This document shows, one piece after another, positions 16,427-24,779 of a stretch of 64,000 nucleotides of DNA. The notes beneath the pieces are model-generated. The model saw only the letters and a program-made list of their open reading frames with translations, was not told the DNA's origin and made no database searches. Position 1 is the stretch's first letter. The number at the start of each line of letters is the position of its first letter. The position numbers and the translations under genes are program-made. Source of the DNA: Ferribacterium limneticum (GTDB lineage Bacteria > Pseudomonadota > Gammaproteobacteria > Burkholderiales > Rhodocyclaceae); the NCBI RefSeq assembly GCF_020510625.1, contig NZ_CP075191.1, positions 1,092,001 to 1,156,000 on the forward strand. Reading direction: 5' to 3'.

Positions 16427-16924
16427 ATGATCTGGTCGAATGTGCCCGTCAGGGCGTGGTTTGCAACGCTGGGGCTAGGTTGCCTCGGTCTGGTTGCGGT
16501 CGGCATGGAATTGCAAACCCTGCTGCGCTTGGCGCCTTGTCCGCTTTGCATCTTTCAGCGCCTGCTCTACATCGTGATCGGCCTGATTGGCCTGCTTGGC
16601 TTCGCCTTGCCGGCCGGGCGGCTGCTTTGGTCTGTTCTGGCTGCCGGGCTTGGTTTGCTCGGTTTCGGTGTAGCCGCTTACCAAACCTGGATGCAGGCTT
16701 TTCCGCACCTGGCGCCGGAATGCAGCTTTACCGATCCCAATGCCATCGAAAGTCTTGTCGACTGGCTGGGCATGGAGTGGCCTTCGATGTTCCTGGCTAC
16801 CGGGTTCTGTACCAGTCGCGATTGGGAGTTGTTTGGCTTGTCGATGGCCAACTGGTCGGTTCTGTTCTTTGCCGGCATCGTGGTTTATACGGCTTTGCTG
16901 TTTGTTCGCAAACGCCAGGCCTGA
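16427..16924 (+). CDS. dsbB: Disulfide bond formation protein DsbB
   Basis: 165 residues from the ATG at 16427 (GGAAG upstream; the frame is open from 16352). Four transmembrane helices. The first periplasmic loop carries the redox pair in APCPLCIFQR (about residues 40-49). The second carries the distant pair in APECSF and GFCTSRDW. DsbB reoxidises DsbA and passes electrons to quinone. Its terminator just downstream was split by the IS element at 16949-18371. Confidence 0.92.
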   Translation: MIWSNVPVRAWFATLGLGCLGLVAVGMELQTLLRLAPCPLCIFQRLLYIVIGLIGLLGFALPAGRLLWSVLAAGLGLLGFGVAAYQTWMQAFPHLAPECSFTDPNAIESLVDWLGMEWPSMFLATGFCTSRDWELFGLSMANWSVLFFAGIVVYTALLFVRKRQA

Positions 16925-16930
16925 AAAAAC

Positions 16931-16948
16931 AAAACCCGCCAAGCGGCG
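16931..16948 (+). terminator. Left half of the dsbB terminator, interrupted by an IS
   Basis: Joining 16931-16936 to 18372-18390 (one copy of the target duplication) restores AAAACCCGCC-AAGC-GGCGGGTTTTT, a classical terminator between the convergent genes dsbB and rpmG. The insertion has separated the stem halves, although each flank keeps a short CGCC/GGCG stem. Confidence 0.75.
16937..16948. repeat. Target-site duplication, left copy
   Basis: CGCCAAGCGGCG at 16937-16948 is repeated exactly at 18372-18383, on each side of the IS element. Twelve base pairs fits the IS4 family range. Confidence 0.9.
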
Positions 16949-16961
16949 TAATGCCGTTCAG

Positions 16962-18284
16962 TTAAGGCTTTTTTTTCAGATATTTGACGGCATAACGCTT
17001 GGGCAGGGCTTTAACAACACGGGGGCATTGACGCCCCCGTCGCTTTTCCACGATGGCGAATTGAAGCTGGATGCGCAAGCGCAACAAATGGGAGGGCAGT
17101 CTGCCCGGCGCCATCCCGGCCGCCCAGATCATTTCATTCTGCAAGATGTGCAGAGCCCGCAGGAAACTGAGGTCAGTCGGCTCGACCTTGGCTTGAATGG
17201 CGGCCTTGGCCATTTCCAGGCGGACCAGATTGTAGGCAATCAAGGCCCCCCAGATTTCCTGATTGATCCCCGTGGGTTGCTGACTGCGCAACGTCAGGGC
17301 CGTGCCGAGCATGGATTGCTTGAGTTCGCGATAGCTGGTTTCGATTTCCCAGCGACGGCGATAGCACTCGGCCAAATCCTCGGCCTTGAAGCGGCGACGA
17401 TCCAGCAGTGAGGTCAGCAGCACCCGTTCCTTCCCGTTGGCCGCCACCATCCGGACAGCGCGGGCCGTCCAGTATTCGGGCAGCGAGGGCGCTTTGGCGC
17501 GGGCTTGCGGCGAAACGCGCATACGCACGAGGCCATCTTGCTCGGTACCGGAGAGTCGTTCCCATTTTGTATTGGATTTGGCGGGAATCAGGTAGTGCCG
17601 CTCTTCTCCTCTCAAGCTCAGACCCAAGAGGATTTCCGCACAGAGAAAGCCACGATCAAAGACGGTCAGCGAATGCTCGGCGATACGCTCGACCAGCGTC
17701 TTGGCGTACAACATCTCGTTCTGGCCGTACTGGCCGAAGGCCATGTCGGCCACCAGATGCGAGGGAATCGCCGTGACGCTGACGGCCCGGACCTGCGGGT
17801 AACTCGCCACCTTGCCGCTGGCGTATGTCTGAGCACCAAAATGGGCCCGGTTCTCGGCGCTATCGGGCGTGCGAAAGGTGGTGCCATCCATGGCCCACAG
17901 GGAGAGTCCCTTCCAGGTATGGCGCTCGGCAACTTGCGCGCACCAGGCGCTTGCCGTCTGGCTGAAGAGAGTTTCAAGCGGATCGCTCCCCAGGCGTTGC
18001 CTGGCTTGCGTGACGGCACTCTTGCTGATGACCGGGGTCGCTGTGGACGGCAATGCCAGGTCCAGTGTCGCCAGCACTTCGGGCACGGATTGGTGCCGGT
18101 ACAACGCCAGCGCAATAACCAACCACACCACTTGTTCGGCCGGTAATCGCCGTCGTCTGATACTGGCCGTACCGGTCGCCCTGAGCGCCTGCTCAATCCA
18201 CGCCAGCGGCAGATGCTCGGCCAATCGGTCAAGACCGATTGCGGGTAGAACATCCGTTGTCGCGTGAAGTTGGCTCGAGAACAT
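16962..18284 (-). CDS. IS4-family DDE transposase
   Basis: 440 residues, intact. Catalytic acids are in LWAMDGTTFR, VFDRGFLCAE and the YREK signature, which fits exactly (YRRRWEIETSYRELK: Y-2-R-3-E-6-K). An N-terminal helix-turn-helix-like region precedes the RNase H-like core. The gene nearly fills the element, and with perfect ends and target duplication the insertion looks recent and the enzyme probably active. Confidence 0.93.
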   Translation of the reverse strand: MFSSQLHATTDVLPAIGLDRLAEHLPLAWIEQALRATGTASIRRRRLPAEQVVWLVIALALYRHQSVPEVLATLDLALPSTATPVISKSAVTQARQRLGSDPLETLFSQTASAWCAQVAERHTWKGLSLWAMDGTTFRTPDSAENRAHFGAQTYASGKVASYPQVRAVSVTAIPSHLVADMAFGQYGQNEMLYAKTLVERIAEHSLTVFDRGFLCAEILLGLSLRGEERHYLIPAKSNTKWERLSGTEQDGLVRMRVSPQARAKAPSLPEYWTARAVRMVAANGKERVLLTSLLDRRRFKAEDLAECYRRRWEIETSYRELKQSMLGTALTLRSQQPTGINQEIWGALIAYNLVRLEMAKAAIQAKVEPTDLSFLRALHILQNEMIWAAGMAPGRLPSHLLRLRIQLQFAIVEKRRGRQCPRVVKALPKRYAVKYLKKKP

Positions 18285-18340
18285 CGAACCAGAAGTTAAC
18301 AGCGTTTACTATTGTTTACAATAGCTTGCAAAAAAATAAA

Positions 18341-18370
18341 AATGCCGTTCAGTCTTAACTGAACGGCATT
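18341..18370. repeat. Subterminal palindrome at the IS right end
   Basis: AATGCCGTTCAGT and its reverse complement ACTGAACGGCATT flank a CTTA loop. The left IS end lacks the matching internal arm. Confidence 0.8.
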
Positions 18371-18371
18371 A

Positions 18372-18383
18372 CGCCAAGCGGCG
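18372..18383. repeat. Target-site duplication, right copy
   Basis: CGCCAAGCGGCG, identical to 16937-16948; it continues into GGGTTTTT, the T-run of the original dsbB terminator. Confidence 0.9.
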
Positions 18384-18411
18384 GGTTTTTCGAATGCTGG
18401 AAGAAGCCGAA

Positions 18412-18579
18412 TTACTTCAGCTTGACTTCCTTGTAAGCAACGTGCTTACGTGCCTTCGGGTCGTACTTCATGAACTCCAGCTTTTCAGGCGTCGTGCGCT
18501 TGTTCTTGGAGGTGGTATAGAAGTGCCCGGTGCCAGCTGTAGATTCCAGCTTGATTTTTTCGCGACCGCCTTTAGCCAT
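18412..18579 (-). CDS. rpmG: Ribosomal protein L33
   Basis: 55 residues, starting [14 protein letters not shown] and ending AYKEVKLK, the standard bacterial L33 of the zinc-free type (no CxxC pairs). It follows rpmB by 18 nt, the conserved rpmB-rpmG pair of the 50S subunit. Too short to stand out from shadow frames but unmistakable in sequence. Confidence 0.95.
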   Translation of the reverse strand: MAKGGREKIKLESTAGTGHFYTTSKNKRTTPEKLEFMKYDPKARKHVAYKEVKLK

Positions 18580-18597
18580 TTTATCTATCCTTCTTTA

Positions 18598-18831
18598 TCA
18601 GACTTCGCCGCGAGCACGCAGATCGGCCAGGACAGCATCAATGCCGTTCTTGTCAATCAGGCGCAGGCCGGCGTTGGAAACACGCAGACGCAGGAAGCGG
18701 TTTTCAGATTCAACCCAAAAACGACGGTACTGCAAGTTCGGCAGGAAGCGGCGTTTGGTTCTATTGTTGGCATGGGAAACATTGTTCCCAACCATCGGGC
18801 CTTTACCCGTTACTTGGCAGACTCGCGCCAT
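18598..18831 (-). CDS. rpmB: Ribosomal protein L28
   Basis: 77 residues, starting [12 protein letters not shown] with [14 protein letters not shown], the normal L28 length and signature. The frame is open further upstream, but the ATG at 18831 gives the family start. It is the promoter-proximal member of rpmB-rpmG. Confidence 0.95.
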   Translation of the reverse strand: MARVCQVTGKGPMVGNNVSHANNRTKRRFLPNLQYRRFWVESENRFLRLRVSNAGLRLIDKNGIDAVLADLRARGEV

Positions 18832-18913
18832 GATGGTGCTCCAGAATTCGCTAGAAGAGAGCCCACAAGTATAACCAAAACTACTTAATCGTTTCAAGGG
18901 GTTTTGCGTTTTT

Positions 18914-19594
18914 TTATAGCAAACCTCGCTCGGCAAAGGAGAGCGGCGGGGTATTGCCGGCGACGATGAAATGATCAAGCAGCTTCACATCGACCATGGC
19001 GAGGGCATCTTTCAGGGATCGGGTGAGCATTTCGTCGGCCCGGGAGGGTTCGGCGACACCAGAGGGATGGTTGTGGGCCAGGATGACTGCAGCTGCATTG
19101 TGAGCGAGTGCCGCCTTGACGACCTCTCGCGGGTATACAGAAGTCTGGGTCAGCGTACCGGTAAACAGTTCATCCGCTTTCAGCAGGCGGTTCTGGGCGT
19201 CGAGCCATAATGCCATGAACACCTCGTTACCCCGGCTGGCCAGCTTCAGGCGCAGCCAGTCGCGCACTTTAGTGGGGGAGGTGAAGCTGTCGCGCACTGC
19301 CATTTCCTGCGTCAGGGCACGGCGGGCCAGTTCGAAACTGGCTTTCAATTGGGCTGCCTTGGCCATGCCGATTCCCGAAACACTGGCCAGTTCGTCCAGC
19401 GAGGCTTCGACCAGGGTGCCGAGTTGGCCGTCGAAGCGCTGCAGCAGTTCGCGCGCCAGATCGACGGCGCTTTTGCCGCGCACGCCGACTCTTAAATAGA
19501 TGGCTAGCAGTTCGGCGTCGGAGAGTGCTTGCGGGCCGAGCGCCAGCAGCCGCTCGCGCGGTCGTTCGCCTTCGGGCCAATCGGTGATCGCCAT
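18914..19594 (-). CDS. radC: RadC-family (JAB-domain) protein
   Basis: 226 residues from the ATG at 19594 (GGAAAGAA upstream); the longer frame to 19663 would run into coaBC's promoter region. An N-terminal UPF0758 helix-hairpin-helix part ([26 protein letters not shown]) precedes the JAMM/JAB motif, HNHPSG then the distal Asp of SRADEMLT. A metalloprotease-like fold is known but the role in repair is disputed. It is divergent from coaBC, the common arrangement. Confidence 0.92.
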   Translation of the reverse strand: MAITDWPEGERPRERLLALGPQALSDAELLAIYLRVGVRGKSAVDLARELLQRFDGQLGTLVEASLDELASVSGIGMAKAAQLKASFELARRALTQEMAVRDSFTSPTKVRDWLRLKLASRGNEVFMALWLDAQNRLLKADELFTGTLTQTSVYPREVVKAALAHNAAAVILAHNHPSGVAEPSRADEMLTRSLKDALAMVDVKLLDHFIVAGNTPPLSFAERGLL

Positions 19595-19640
19595 ATTCTT
19601 TCCGTTAGAATGAGCAGAGTTCAATTCTAGCGGTAAGACA

Positions 19641-20831
19641 ATGGAATTACAGGGAAAGCGCATCGTTCTCGGGGTGACCGGCGGTATCGCAGCCTACAAG
19701 GCGGCCGAGCTGGTTCGTTTGCTCGGCAAGCAGGGCGCCGACGTGCAGGTGGCGATGACCGAGGGGGCGACGCATTTCGTGACTGCGACGACCTTTCAGG
19801 CGCTGTCGGGCAAGCCGGTCTACCTGGATCAGTGGGATGCACGGATGCCGAATGCCATGGCGCATATCGATCTGTCGCGGCAGGCTGACCTGATTCTGGT
19901 GGCGCCGGCCTCGGCCGATTTTCTTGCTCGCATCGCGCACGGCCTGGCCGATGATCTGCTGGCAACCATGGTGCTGGCGCGCGACTGCCCCTTGCTGGTG
20001 GCGCCGGCGATGAATCGCCAGATGTGGGAAAACCCGGCGACACAAAGAAACATCAATCAGTTGCAGGCCGATGGCGTGCAGATACTTGGCCCGGCCAGCG
20101 GCGAACAGGCCTGTGGCGAGGTTGGTGCCGGTCGCATGCTGGAGCCGGATGAAATCGTCGAAGAGGTGATCGCCTTCTTTACACCCAAGGTGCTGGCTGG
20201 TCGGAAGGTATTGATTACGGCTGGTCCGACCTTCGAGGCGATTGACCCGGTGCGTGGCATCACCAATCTGTCGTCAGGGCGCATGGGCTATGCGGTTGCC
20301 CGTGCCGCACGCCAGGCTGGAGCTGAAGTGACCCTGATTTCCGGGCCGGTTGGTTTTGCTGCACCACAGGGCGTCGACCGCATCAATATCAGAAGCGCGC
20401 TCGACATGCATGTAGCCGTGATGGCGCGGGCGGCCGGGGCGGATGTCTTCATTGGCGTGGCTGCCGTGGCCGATTACCGGGTTGCCAACGCCGCCGAGCA
20501 TAAGTTGAAGAAGGACACGGGGGGCATTCCGCCGATCGAACTGGTCGAGAACCCTGACATCCTGGCCGAAGTGGCGGCCTTGAAGGATGGTCCGTTCTGC
20601 GTTGGCTTCGCGGCGGAAAGTCGCAATCTGGAAGAATATGCCCAGGCCAAGCGACGCAAGAAGAATATCCCGCTGATTGCCGGCAACCTGATCCAGGACG
20701 GCTTTGGCGGCGACGACAACCGGCTGGTGTTGTTCGACGATACCGGCACCCATCCGCTGACACCGGCGCCGAAGTCGGTGCTGGCTCGCCAGTTGATTGA
20801 ACACATTGCCAAATTGACAGGAAAACACTGA
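19641..20831 (+). CDS. coaBC: Bifunctional phosphopantothenoylcysteine decarboxylase / phosphopantothenate-cysteine ligase
   Basis: 396 residues. The N-terminal CoaC half (1-~180) is a flavoprotein with [11 protein letters not shown], the catalytic-His region [11 protein letters not shown], and [15 protein letters not shown]. The CoaB half has [24 protein letters not shown] and AAVADYR. The two halves catalyse ligation then decarboxylation in coenzyme A synthesis. Its TGA overlaps the dut ATG by one base, so translation is coupled. Confidence 0.95.
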   Translation: MELQGKRIVLGVTGGIAAYKAAELVRLLGKQGADVQVAMTEGATHFVTATTFQALSGKPVYLDQWDARMPNAMAHIDLSRQADLILVAPASADFLARIAHGLADDLLATMVLARDCPLLVAPAMNRQMWENPATQRNINQLQADGVQILGPASGEQACGEVGAGRMLEPDEIVEEVIAFFTPKVLAGRKVLITAGPTFEAIDPVRGITNLSSGRMGYAVARAARQAGAEVTLISGPVGFAAPQGVDRINIRSALDMHVAVMARAAGADVFIGVAAVADYRVANAAEHKLKKDTGGIPPIELVENPDILAEVAALKDGPFCVGFAAESRNLEEYAQAKRRKKNIPLIAGNLIQDGFGGDDNRLVLFDDTGTHPLTPAPKSVLARQLIEHIAKLTGKH

Positions 20832-21280
20832 TGCATCAAATCGACGTAAAGATTCTCGACAACCGCCTGCGCGAAAGTCCCCCGCACTACGCCACGCCGG
20901 GTTCGGCTGGCTTGGACCTGCGTGCCTGCATTGAAGCGCCGCTGCATGTCGAGCCTGGCCAGACGACGCTGGTGCCGACCGGCATGGCCATCCATCTGGC
21001 TGATCCGGGGCTGGCGGCGATGATCCTGCCGCGCTCCGGTCTGGGCCACAAACACGGCATCGTGCTCGGTAATCTGGTCGGCTTGATCGACAGCGACTAC
21101 CAGGGCGAGTTGATGGTTTCGGTGTGGAACCGGGGTCACACAGGCTTTACGCTGAATCCGCTCGATCGCATTGCCCAATTGATCATCGTGCCGGTCTTGC
21201 AGGTCGGCTTCAATATTGTCGACGACTTCGATGCCAGCCATCGTGGCGAAGGCGGTTTCGGCAGCACCGGCAAAGCATGA
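20831..21280 (+). CDS. dut: Deoxyuridine 5'-triphosphate nucleotidohydrolase
   Basis: 149 residues with all five dUTPase motifs: [44 protein letters not shown] and the C-terminal [10 protein letters not shown]. It forms homotrimers that hydrolyse dUTP to dUMP. It is coupled to coaBC upstream and overlaps the cytochrome gene downstream by four bases (ATGA). Confidence 0.96.
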   Translation: MHQIDVKILDNRLRESPPHYATPGSAGLDLRACIEAPLHVEPGQTTLVPTGMAIHLADPGLAAMILPRSGLGHKHGIVLGNLVGLIDSDYQGELMVSVWNRGHTGFTLNPLDRIAQLIIVPVLQVGFNIVDDFDASHRGEGGFGSTGKA

Positions 21281-21879
21281 TCCGGCGCTTGGTCTTGGCT
21301 GTTGCGGCGTTTTTCGCCTTGGCTGCGCAGGCAGTGGAAGATCCGGTGCTGATGCAGCGTGGTGAAGAACAGGTCATGGGCAAATGCTTTCTTTGTCACG
21401 GCGCCACCGGCGACAGTTCCAGCCCGCTCTATCCGAAACTGGCCGGGCAGAACGAAGCCTATCTGCTGAAGCAGTTGCGCAATTTCAAGTCGGGGCTACG
21501 CGACAGCAACGACATGCGCAAGATCGTTGCTGATATGAACGATGACGACATGCGGGCGGCGGCGCATTATTTCAGCCACCAGGAGCCAAGCCGCGGCAAG
21601 TCGGCCTACGCCGAGATGCGCGCCGTTGGCGAGAAAATCTATCGGGAGGGCGACGTAGCCAAGGGACTGACGCCTTGCCGTGAATGTCATGGCGAGACCG
21701 GGACCGGATCGGACGTGCTGCCGCGCATCGCCGGCCAGCATACGCTCTATATTGAAACCCAATTGACGCTGTTCGAAGAGCGCAAGCGGACCAACGACAA
21801 TGCCCTGATGCAGGACATTGCCAAGCGCCTGACGACCGATGAAATCCGCGCTGTTGCCGAGTTTTTGCGCGCCCTGTGA
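21277..21879 (+). CDS. Periplasmic dihaem cytochrome c (c4-like)
   Basis: 200 residues from the ATG at 21277, overlapping the dut stop. A signal peptide (1-19, ending AAQAV) precedes two class I cytochrome domains with haem motifs CFLCH (about residue 38) and CRECH (about 131). The YPKLAGQ and PRIAGQH blocks are typical of cytochrome c4. It probably carries electrons to a terminal oxidase. The next gene encodes a close paralogue. Confidence 0.9.
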   Translation: MIRRLVLAVAAFFALAAQAVEDPVLMQRGEEQVMGKCFLCHGATGDSSSPLYPKLAGQNEAYLLKQLRNFKSGLRDSNDMRKIVADMNDDDMRAAAHYFSHQEPSRGKSAYAEMRAVGEKIYREGDVAKGLTPCRECHGETGTGSDVLPRIAGQHTLYIETQLTLFEERKRTNDNALMQDIAKRLTTDEIRAVAEFLRAL

Positions 21880-21909
21880 GGCGGTTGCTTTTCGTATAGA
21901 AGAAAATTA

Positions 21910-21931
21910 TTATTTGATAATTATCAAATAA
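21910..21931. promoter_or_regulatory. 22-bp palindrome with a perfect FNR/Anr box
   Basis: Bases 21910-21931 are a perfect palindrome whose core TTGAT-AATT-ATCAA (21914-21927) matches the FNR consensus exactly. Its centre is only about 23 nt before the next ATG, which suits repression better than class II activation. A Fur-like reading is less good. Confidence 0.6.
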
Positions 21932-21943
21932 ACGGGAGGGGCA

Positions 21944-22561
21944 ATGCGCAAGTTGATTCAAAGGGCGCTTGTGGCGGGCTTGTTGGCTGCATCTGGCGCT
22001 GTATTGGCAGCCGATGCGTTGCCTGTCGATCTGAAGCGGGCCGAGGAAATCGTCGGTGGCCGTTGTTTTCTCTGCCATGGCCTGAATGGCGAGTCGGCCA
22101 GCGCCGTATTCCCTCGGTTGGCCGGGCAGCACGCTGAATACATCGCCAAGCAGCTCTCCGACTTCAAGTCGAGCAAGCGAGCCAGCGATACCATGAAGCC
22201 CCAGGCGGAAGAGCTGACGCCGACTGAAATGAAGTCGCTCGGCGCCTTCTTCCAGGCCAAGGTGGTCGGGCCGCGTCCGGGCAGGGACCAGGAGCTTCTC
22301 GCGGTCGGCAAATTTGTCTTCAACCGGGGCAACCAGTTCAGTGGCTTGCCGGCCTGTTCCACCTGCCACGGTGCCAAAGGCCTCGGTACGCCACAATTGC
22401 CGCGTCTGGCTGGTCAGCACCCACGCTATATCGAGGATCAGCTGAAGCAGTTCAACAAGCGTGAGCGGACCAACGACAACGCCATCATGCACACCATCGC
22501 CTCCAAATTGTCGGAACTGGAGACCCACGCTGTTGCGGAGTACATCGCAACGCTGGATTGA
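21944..22561 (+). CDS. Periplasmic dihaem cytochrome c4
   Basis: 205 residues with a signal peptide (1-23, ending VLA), and haem motifs CFLCH and CSTCH. FPRLAGQH and LPRLAGQH follow each haem, as in c4. About half identical by eye to the preceding cytochrome, so the pair is a tandem duplication. GGGAGGGG precedes the start. An FNR-type palindrome overlaps the leader, suggesting oxygen control of this copy but not necessarily of the first. Confidence 0.9.
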   Translation: MRKLIQRALVAGLLAASGAVLAADALPVDLKRAEEIVGGRCFLCHGLNGESASAVFPRLAGQHAEYIAKQLSDFKSSKRASDTMKPQAEELTPTEMKSLGAFFQAKVVGPRPGRDQELLAVGKFVFNRGNQFSGLPACSTCHGAKGLGTPQLPRLAGQHPRYIEDQLKQFNKRERTNDNAIMHTIASKLSELETHAVAEYIATLD

Positions 22562-22580
22562 GTCATGCCGTCATTGAAAA

Positions 22581-22610
22581 GACAAAAGGCCGCATCTGCG
22601 GCCTTTTGTC
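22581..22610. terminator. Bidirectional terminator between cytochrome c4 and soxF
   Basis: A perfect 14-bp stem GACAAAAGGCCGCA/TGCGGCCTTTTGTC with a 2-nt centre lies between convergent genes; A and T runs on either side serve both directions. Confidence 0.85.
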
Positions 22611-22627
22611 TTTGTAGCAGCTAACAA

Positions 22628-23905
22628 TCAGGTCAGCATGTCGGCCCAGATGTTCCTGGCCCAGCCCATGGCGGCCTTGCCTTCCAGTTCGTTGCGGGCC
22701 ACCGAGACACCACCGGCACCCTTGACCGGTTGCACGGTCTTGGTGGCGGCGTCGTACTGGTGCACCGAGGCGACGTGGATGACGTTCTTCGCGTCGACGA
22801 AGCTGTAGCAGGTATTCATGACCACCGGCTCCGGGTTCGGCTCCAGGCCGGACAGCATGTTCAGGATCGCTGCTGCAGCGAGCTTGCCGTGCTGGTTGGC
22901 CATGTGGCCGGACTTCGGCATGGTCGGCGCCGGGAAGATGGCATCGCCGAGCACGTGGATGCCCGGTGTGCTGGTCGATTCCATGCTTAGCCAGTTGATG
23001 TCCACCCAGCGGTTGTTGATCAGCTTGATGCCTGACTTGGCGGCGATGTCGCCGGCCCGGTGCGGCGGGATGATGTTGAGTACGTCGGCCTTGAACTTGT
23101 CGAATTCGAGCACGGCGGTGTTGGTGCCGACTTCGACATCCTTCACTTCGCTGTTGTTGCGGTACTCAATGATGCCCTTGTAAAGATCGGTCCAGGCCTT
23201 GGTGAACAAGCCCTTCTTGGACATCACATCTTCGTTGGCATCTAGGATGACCACCTTGGATTTCGGCTTGCTCTTCTTGAAGTAGTCGGCCACCAGGCAG
23301 GCGCGCTCGTAGGGTCCGGGCGGGCAGCGGTAGGGGGCCTTGGGGATGGAAATGGCGTAGGTGCCGCCATCCTTCATCGATTCCAGCTGTTTGCGCAGGG
23401 CGACGGTTTGCGGGCCGGCCTTCCAGGCGTGCAGGATCTTCGACTGGGCATCGGCATTGTTCAGGCCAGGAATCTGGTCGAACATGAAATCGACACCCGG
23501 CGAGAGGACCAGACGGTCGTAGCTCAGGGCGCTGCCGCCCTTCAGGGCAATCGTTTTCTTGGCCGCATCGACCGAAATAACGTCGTCCTGGATGACGCGG
23601 ACGCCCCATTTGCTGCGCAGGCCTTCGTAGCTGATCGTGATGTCTTCCATGGTCTTGGTGCCACCAATGACCAGATTGGAGATCGGGCAGGAGATGAAGG
23701 TTGGGTTGCGCTCGATTAGCGTCACCTGCACGCCGCCTTCGCTCCACATGCGCAGGTATTTGGCCACCGTCGCACCGCCGTAGCCGCCACCGACGACGAC
23801 CACGTGGCCGCTGGCCTTGTTGCCACCGGCGCAGCCGTAAAGGGAAGCCATCGCGCCAGCTGCCGCGCCCACTTTCAGGAAATCACGTCTTTTCATCAGC
23901 ATCAT
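22628..23905 (-). CDS. soxF: Flavocytochrome c sulfide dehydrogenase flavoprotein subunit (SoxF/FccB)
   Basis: 425 residues. A twin-arginine signal (KRRDFLKVG) is followed by an FAD-binding Rossmann motif (VVVVGGGYGGAT), the second half of the FAD fold (IHVLGDAIF) and Cys residues in FISCPIS and NTCYSF expected for the redox-active disulfide. It oxidises sulfide with the cytochrome subunit encoded 11 nt upstream. The pair is divergent from soxR-soxCDYZAXB, as in the soxFRCDYZAXB arrangement. Confidence 0.9.
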   Translation of the reverse strand: MMLMKRRDFLKVGAAAGAMASLYGCAGGNKASGHVVVVGGGYGGATVAKYLRMWSEGGVQVTLIERNPTFISCPISNLVIGGTKTMEDITISYEGLRSKWGVRVIQDDVISVDAAKKTIALKGGSALSYDRLVLSPGVDFMFDQIPGLNNADAQSKILHAWKAGPQTVALRKQLESMKDGGTYAISIPKAPYRCPPGPYERACLVADYFKKSKPKSKVVILDANEDVMSKKGLFTKAWTDLYKGIIEYRNNSEVKDVEVGTNTAVLEFDKFKADVLNIIPPHRAGDIAAKSGIKLINNRWVDINWLSMESTSTPGIHVLGDAIFPAPTMPKSGHMANQHGKLAAAAILNMLSGLEPNPEPVVMNTCYSFVDAKNVIHVASVHQYDAATKTVQPVKGAGGVSVARNELEGKAAMGWARNIWADMLT

Positions 23906-23916
23906 GGTGGTCTCCC

Positions 23917-24222
23917 TTATTTTTGTGCGGCGAAATAGCCGGCGATCAGATCAAGCTGGGCTTCGGTATAGCCCTTGGAGATCTGATGCATGATCGAAGC
24001 GGGCTTGTCGCCGCTCTTGTAGTCGGCCAGTTTCTGCAGGATCTTGGCTTTTTCCATGCCGGCCAGGGCGTCCATGCCGGAGCCCTTGACGGCATTGCCG
24101 TTGGTGCCATGACAGTTGGCGCAGGTGGCGGCCAGGTTGCGGGCCAGGTAGGGATCGGCCGCGTGCGAGGCGCTGGCGGAAGCCAGCAGGCACAGGGCAG
24201 CGATGGGTGCGAACAGTTTCAT
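23917..24222 (-). CDS. soxE: Monohaem cytochrome c, probable partner of SoxF (SoxE/FccA-like)
   Basis: 101 residues with a signal peptide (1-21, ending SHAAD) and one haem motif, CANCH, followed by GTNGNAV. Met ligand is likely in ASIMHQIS. Size and position match the small cytochrome subunit of flavocytochrome c. It leads a two-gene operon with soxF. Confidence 0.85.
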   Translation of the reverse strand: MKLFAPIAALCLLASASASHAADPYLARNLAATCANCHGTNGNAVKGSGMDALAGMEKAKILQKLADYKSGDKPASIMHQISKGYTEAQLDLIAGYFAAQK

Positions 24223-24251
24223 CGAGACATCTCCTCTAGTGTTGTCGATAC

Positions 24252-24382
24252 GCTATATAGCCGAAATTATTAGTGGTTTGTTCGGGTCAGCATAGTGCCA
24301 AGGGTATAAGTCTTTCGCACAAATTGCATGCTGCATCGCAACAATATTAGTAGTTGACTATATAAGTACGCAGTTATACATT
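24252..24382. promoter_or_regulatory. Divergent sox promoter/operator region
   Basis: Rightward: TTGACT at 24354-24359 with TATACA (24375, 15-bp gap) or TACATT (24377, 17-bp gap) as -10. The stretch is AT-rich with near-symmetric TATATA/TATACA. Leftward: a perfect GCTATATAGC palindrome at 24252-24261, 30 nt from the soxE start. Either could be the SoxR operator. Confidence 0.5.
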
Positions 24383-24410
24383 GATTCTTTGATTGAAGTC
24401 AAAGACTGAT

Positions 24411-24761
24411 ATGGATATGGATGAAGCAACTCAGGTTTTCGAACAGGTGGCTAGTTACTTCGGATTACTGGCTGATCCGACGCGCTTGCGCATTCTCTCC
24501 TGTTTGTGTGCCGAAGAGCGCCCTGTCCACGAAGTTGTTGAAAAGATCGGCCTGACGCAAGCCAACATTTCGCGGCACCTGAACATCCTGTACCGGGCCG
24601 GCGTGGTTAACCGCCGACGGGAGGGGAGTTCGGTTTATTACAAGGTAGTCGATCCGAATTTTGTCGATATCTGCCGAACGGTCAGCATCACGGTGGCAAG
24701 CCGCGATCTGGGCGATCAGCTGGGGGTGTCGGCGGTGAATTGCAGTACTGACGTCAAATAA
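24411..24761 (+). CDS. soxR: ArsR-family repressor SoxR
   Basis: 116 residues from the ATG at 24411; a TTG at 24393 is in frame. A winged helix-turn-helix covers about 15-95: LLADPTRLRILSCL, QANISRHLNILYRAG, then RREGSSVYY. Cys residues near 31 and 33 (SCLCAEE) and near the C-terminus could sense sulfur compounds, as known for SoxR-type repressors. It is first in the sox operon, 18 nt before soxC. Confidence 0.85.
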   Translation: MDMDEATQVFEQVASYFGLLADPTRLRILSCLCAEERPVHEVVEKIGLTQANISRHLNILYRAGVVNRRREGSSVYYKVVDPNFVDICRTVSITVASRDLGDQLGVSAVNCSTDVK

Positions 24762-24779
24762 TCGGAGGGGTTTATCCAT

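Larger units (their letters stand above)
16949..18371 (-). mobile_element. IS4-family insertion sequence, complete (1423 bp)
   Basis: Bounded by terminal inverted repeats (TAATGCCGTTCAGTTAAG at both ends, 18 bp exact, and 20 of the first 21 positions match) and a 12-bp target duplication. It carries one intact transposase gene on the minus strand. The right end has a second, internal copy of the repeat in inverted orientation, making a 13-bp-stem hairpin at 18341-18370. Confidence 0.93.
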
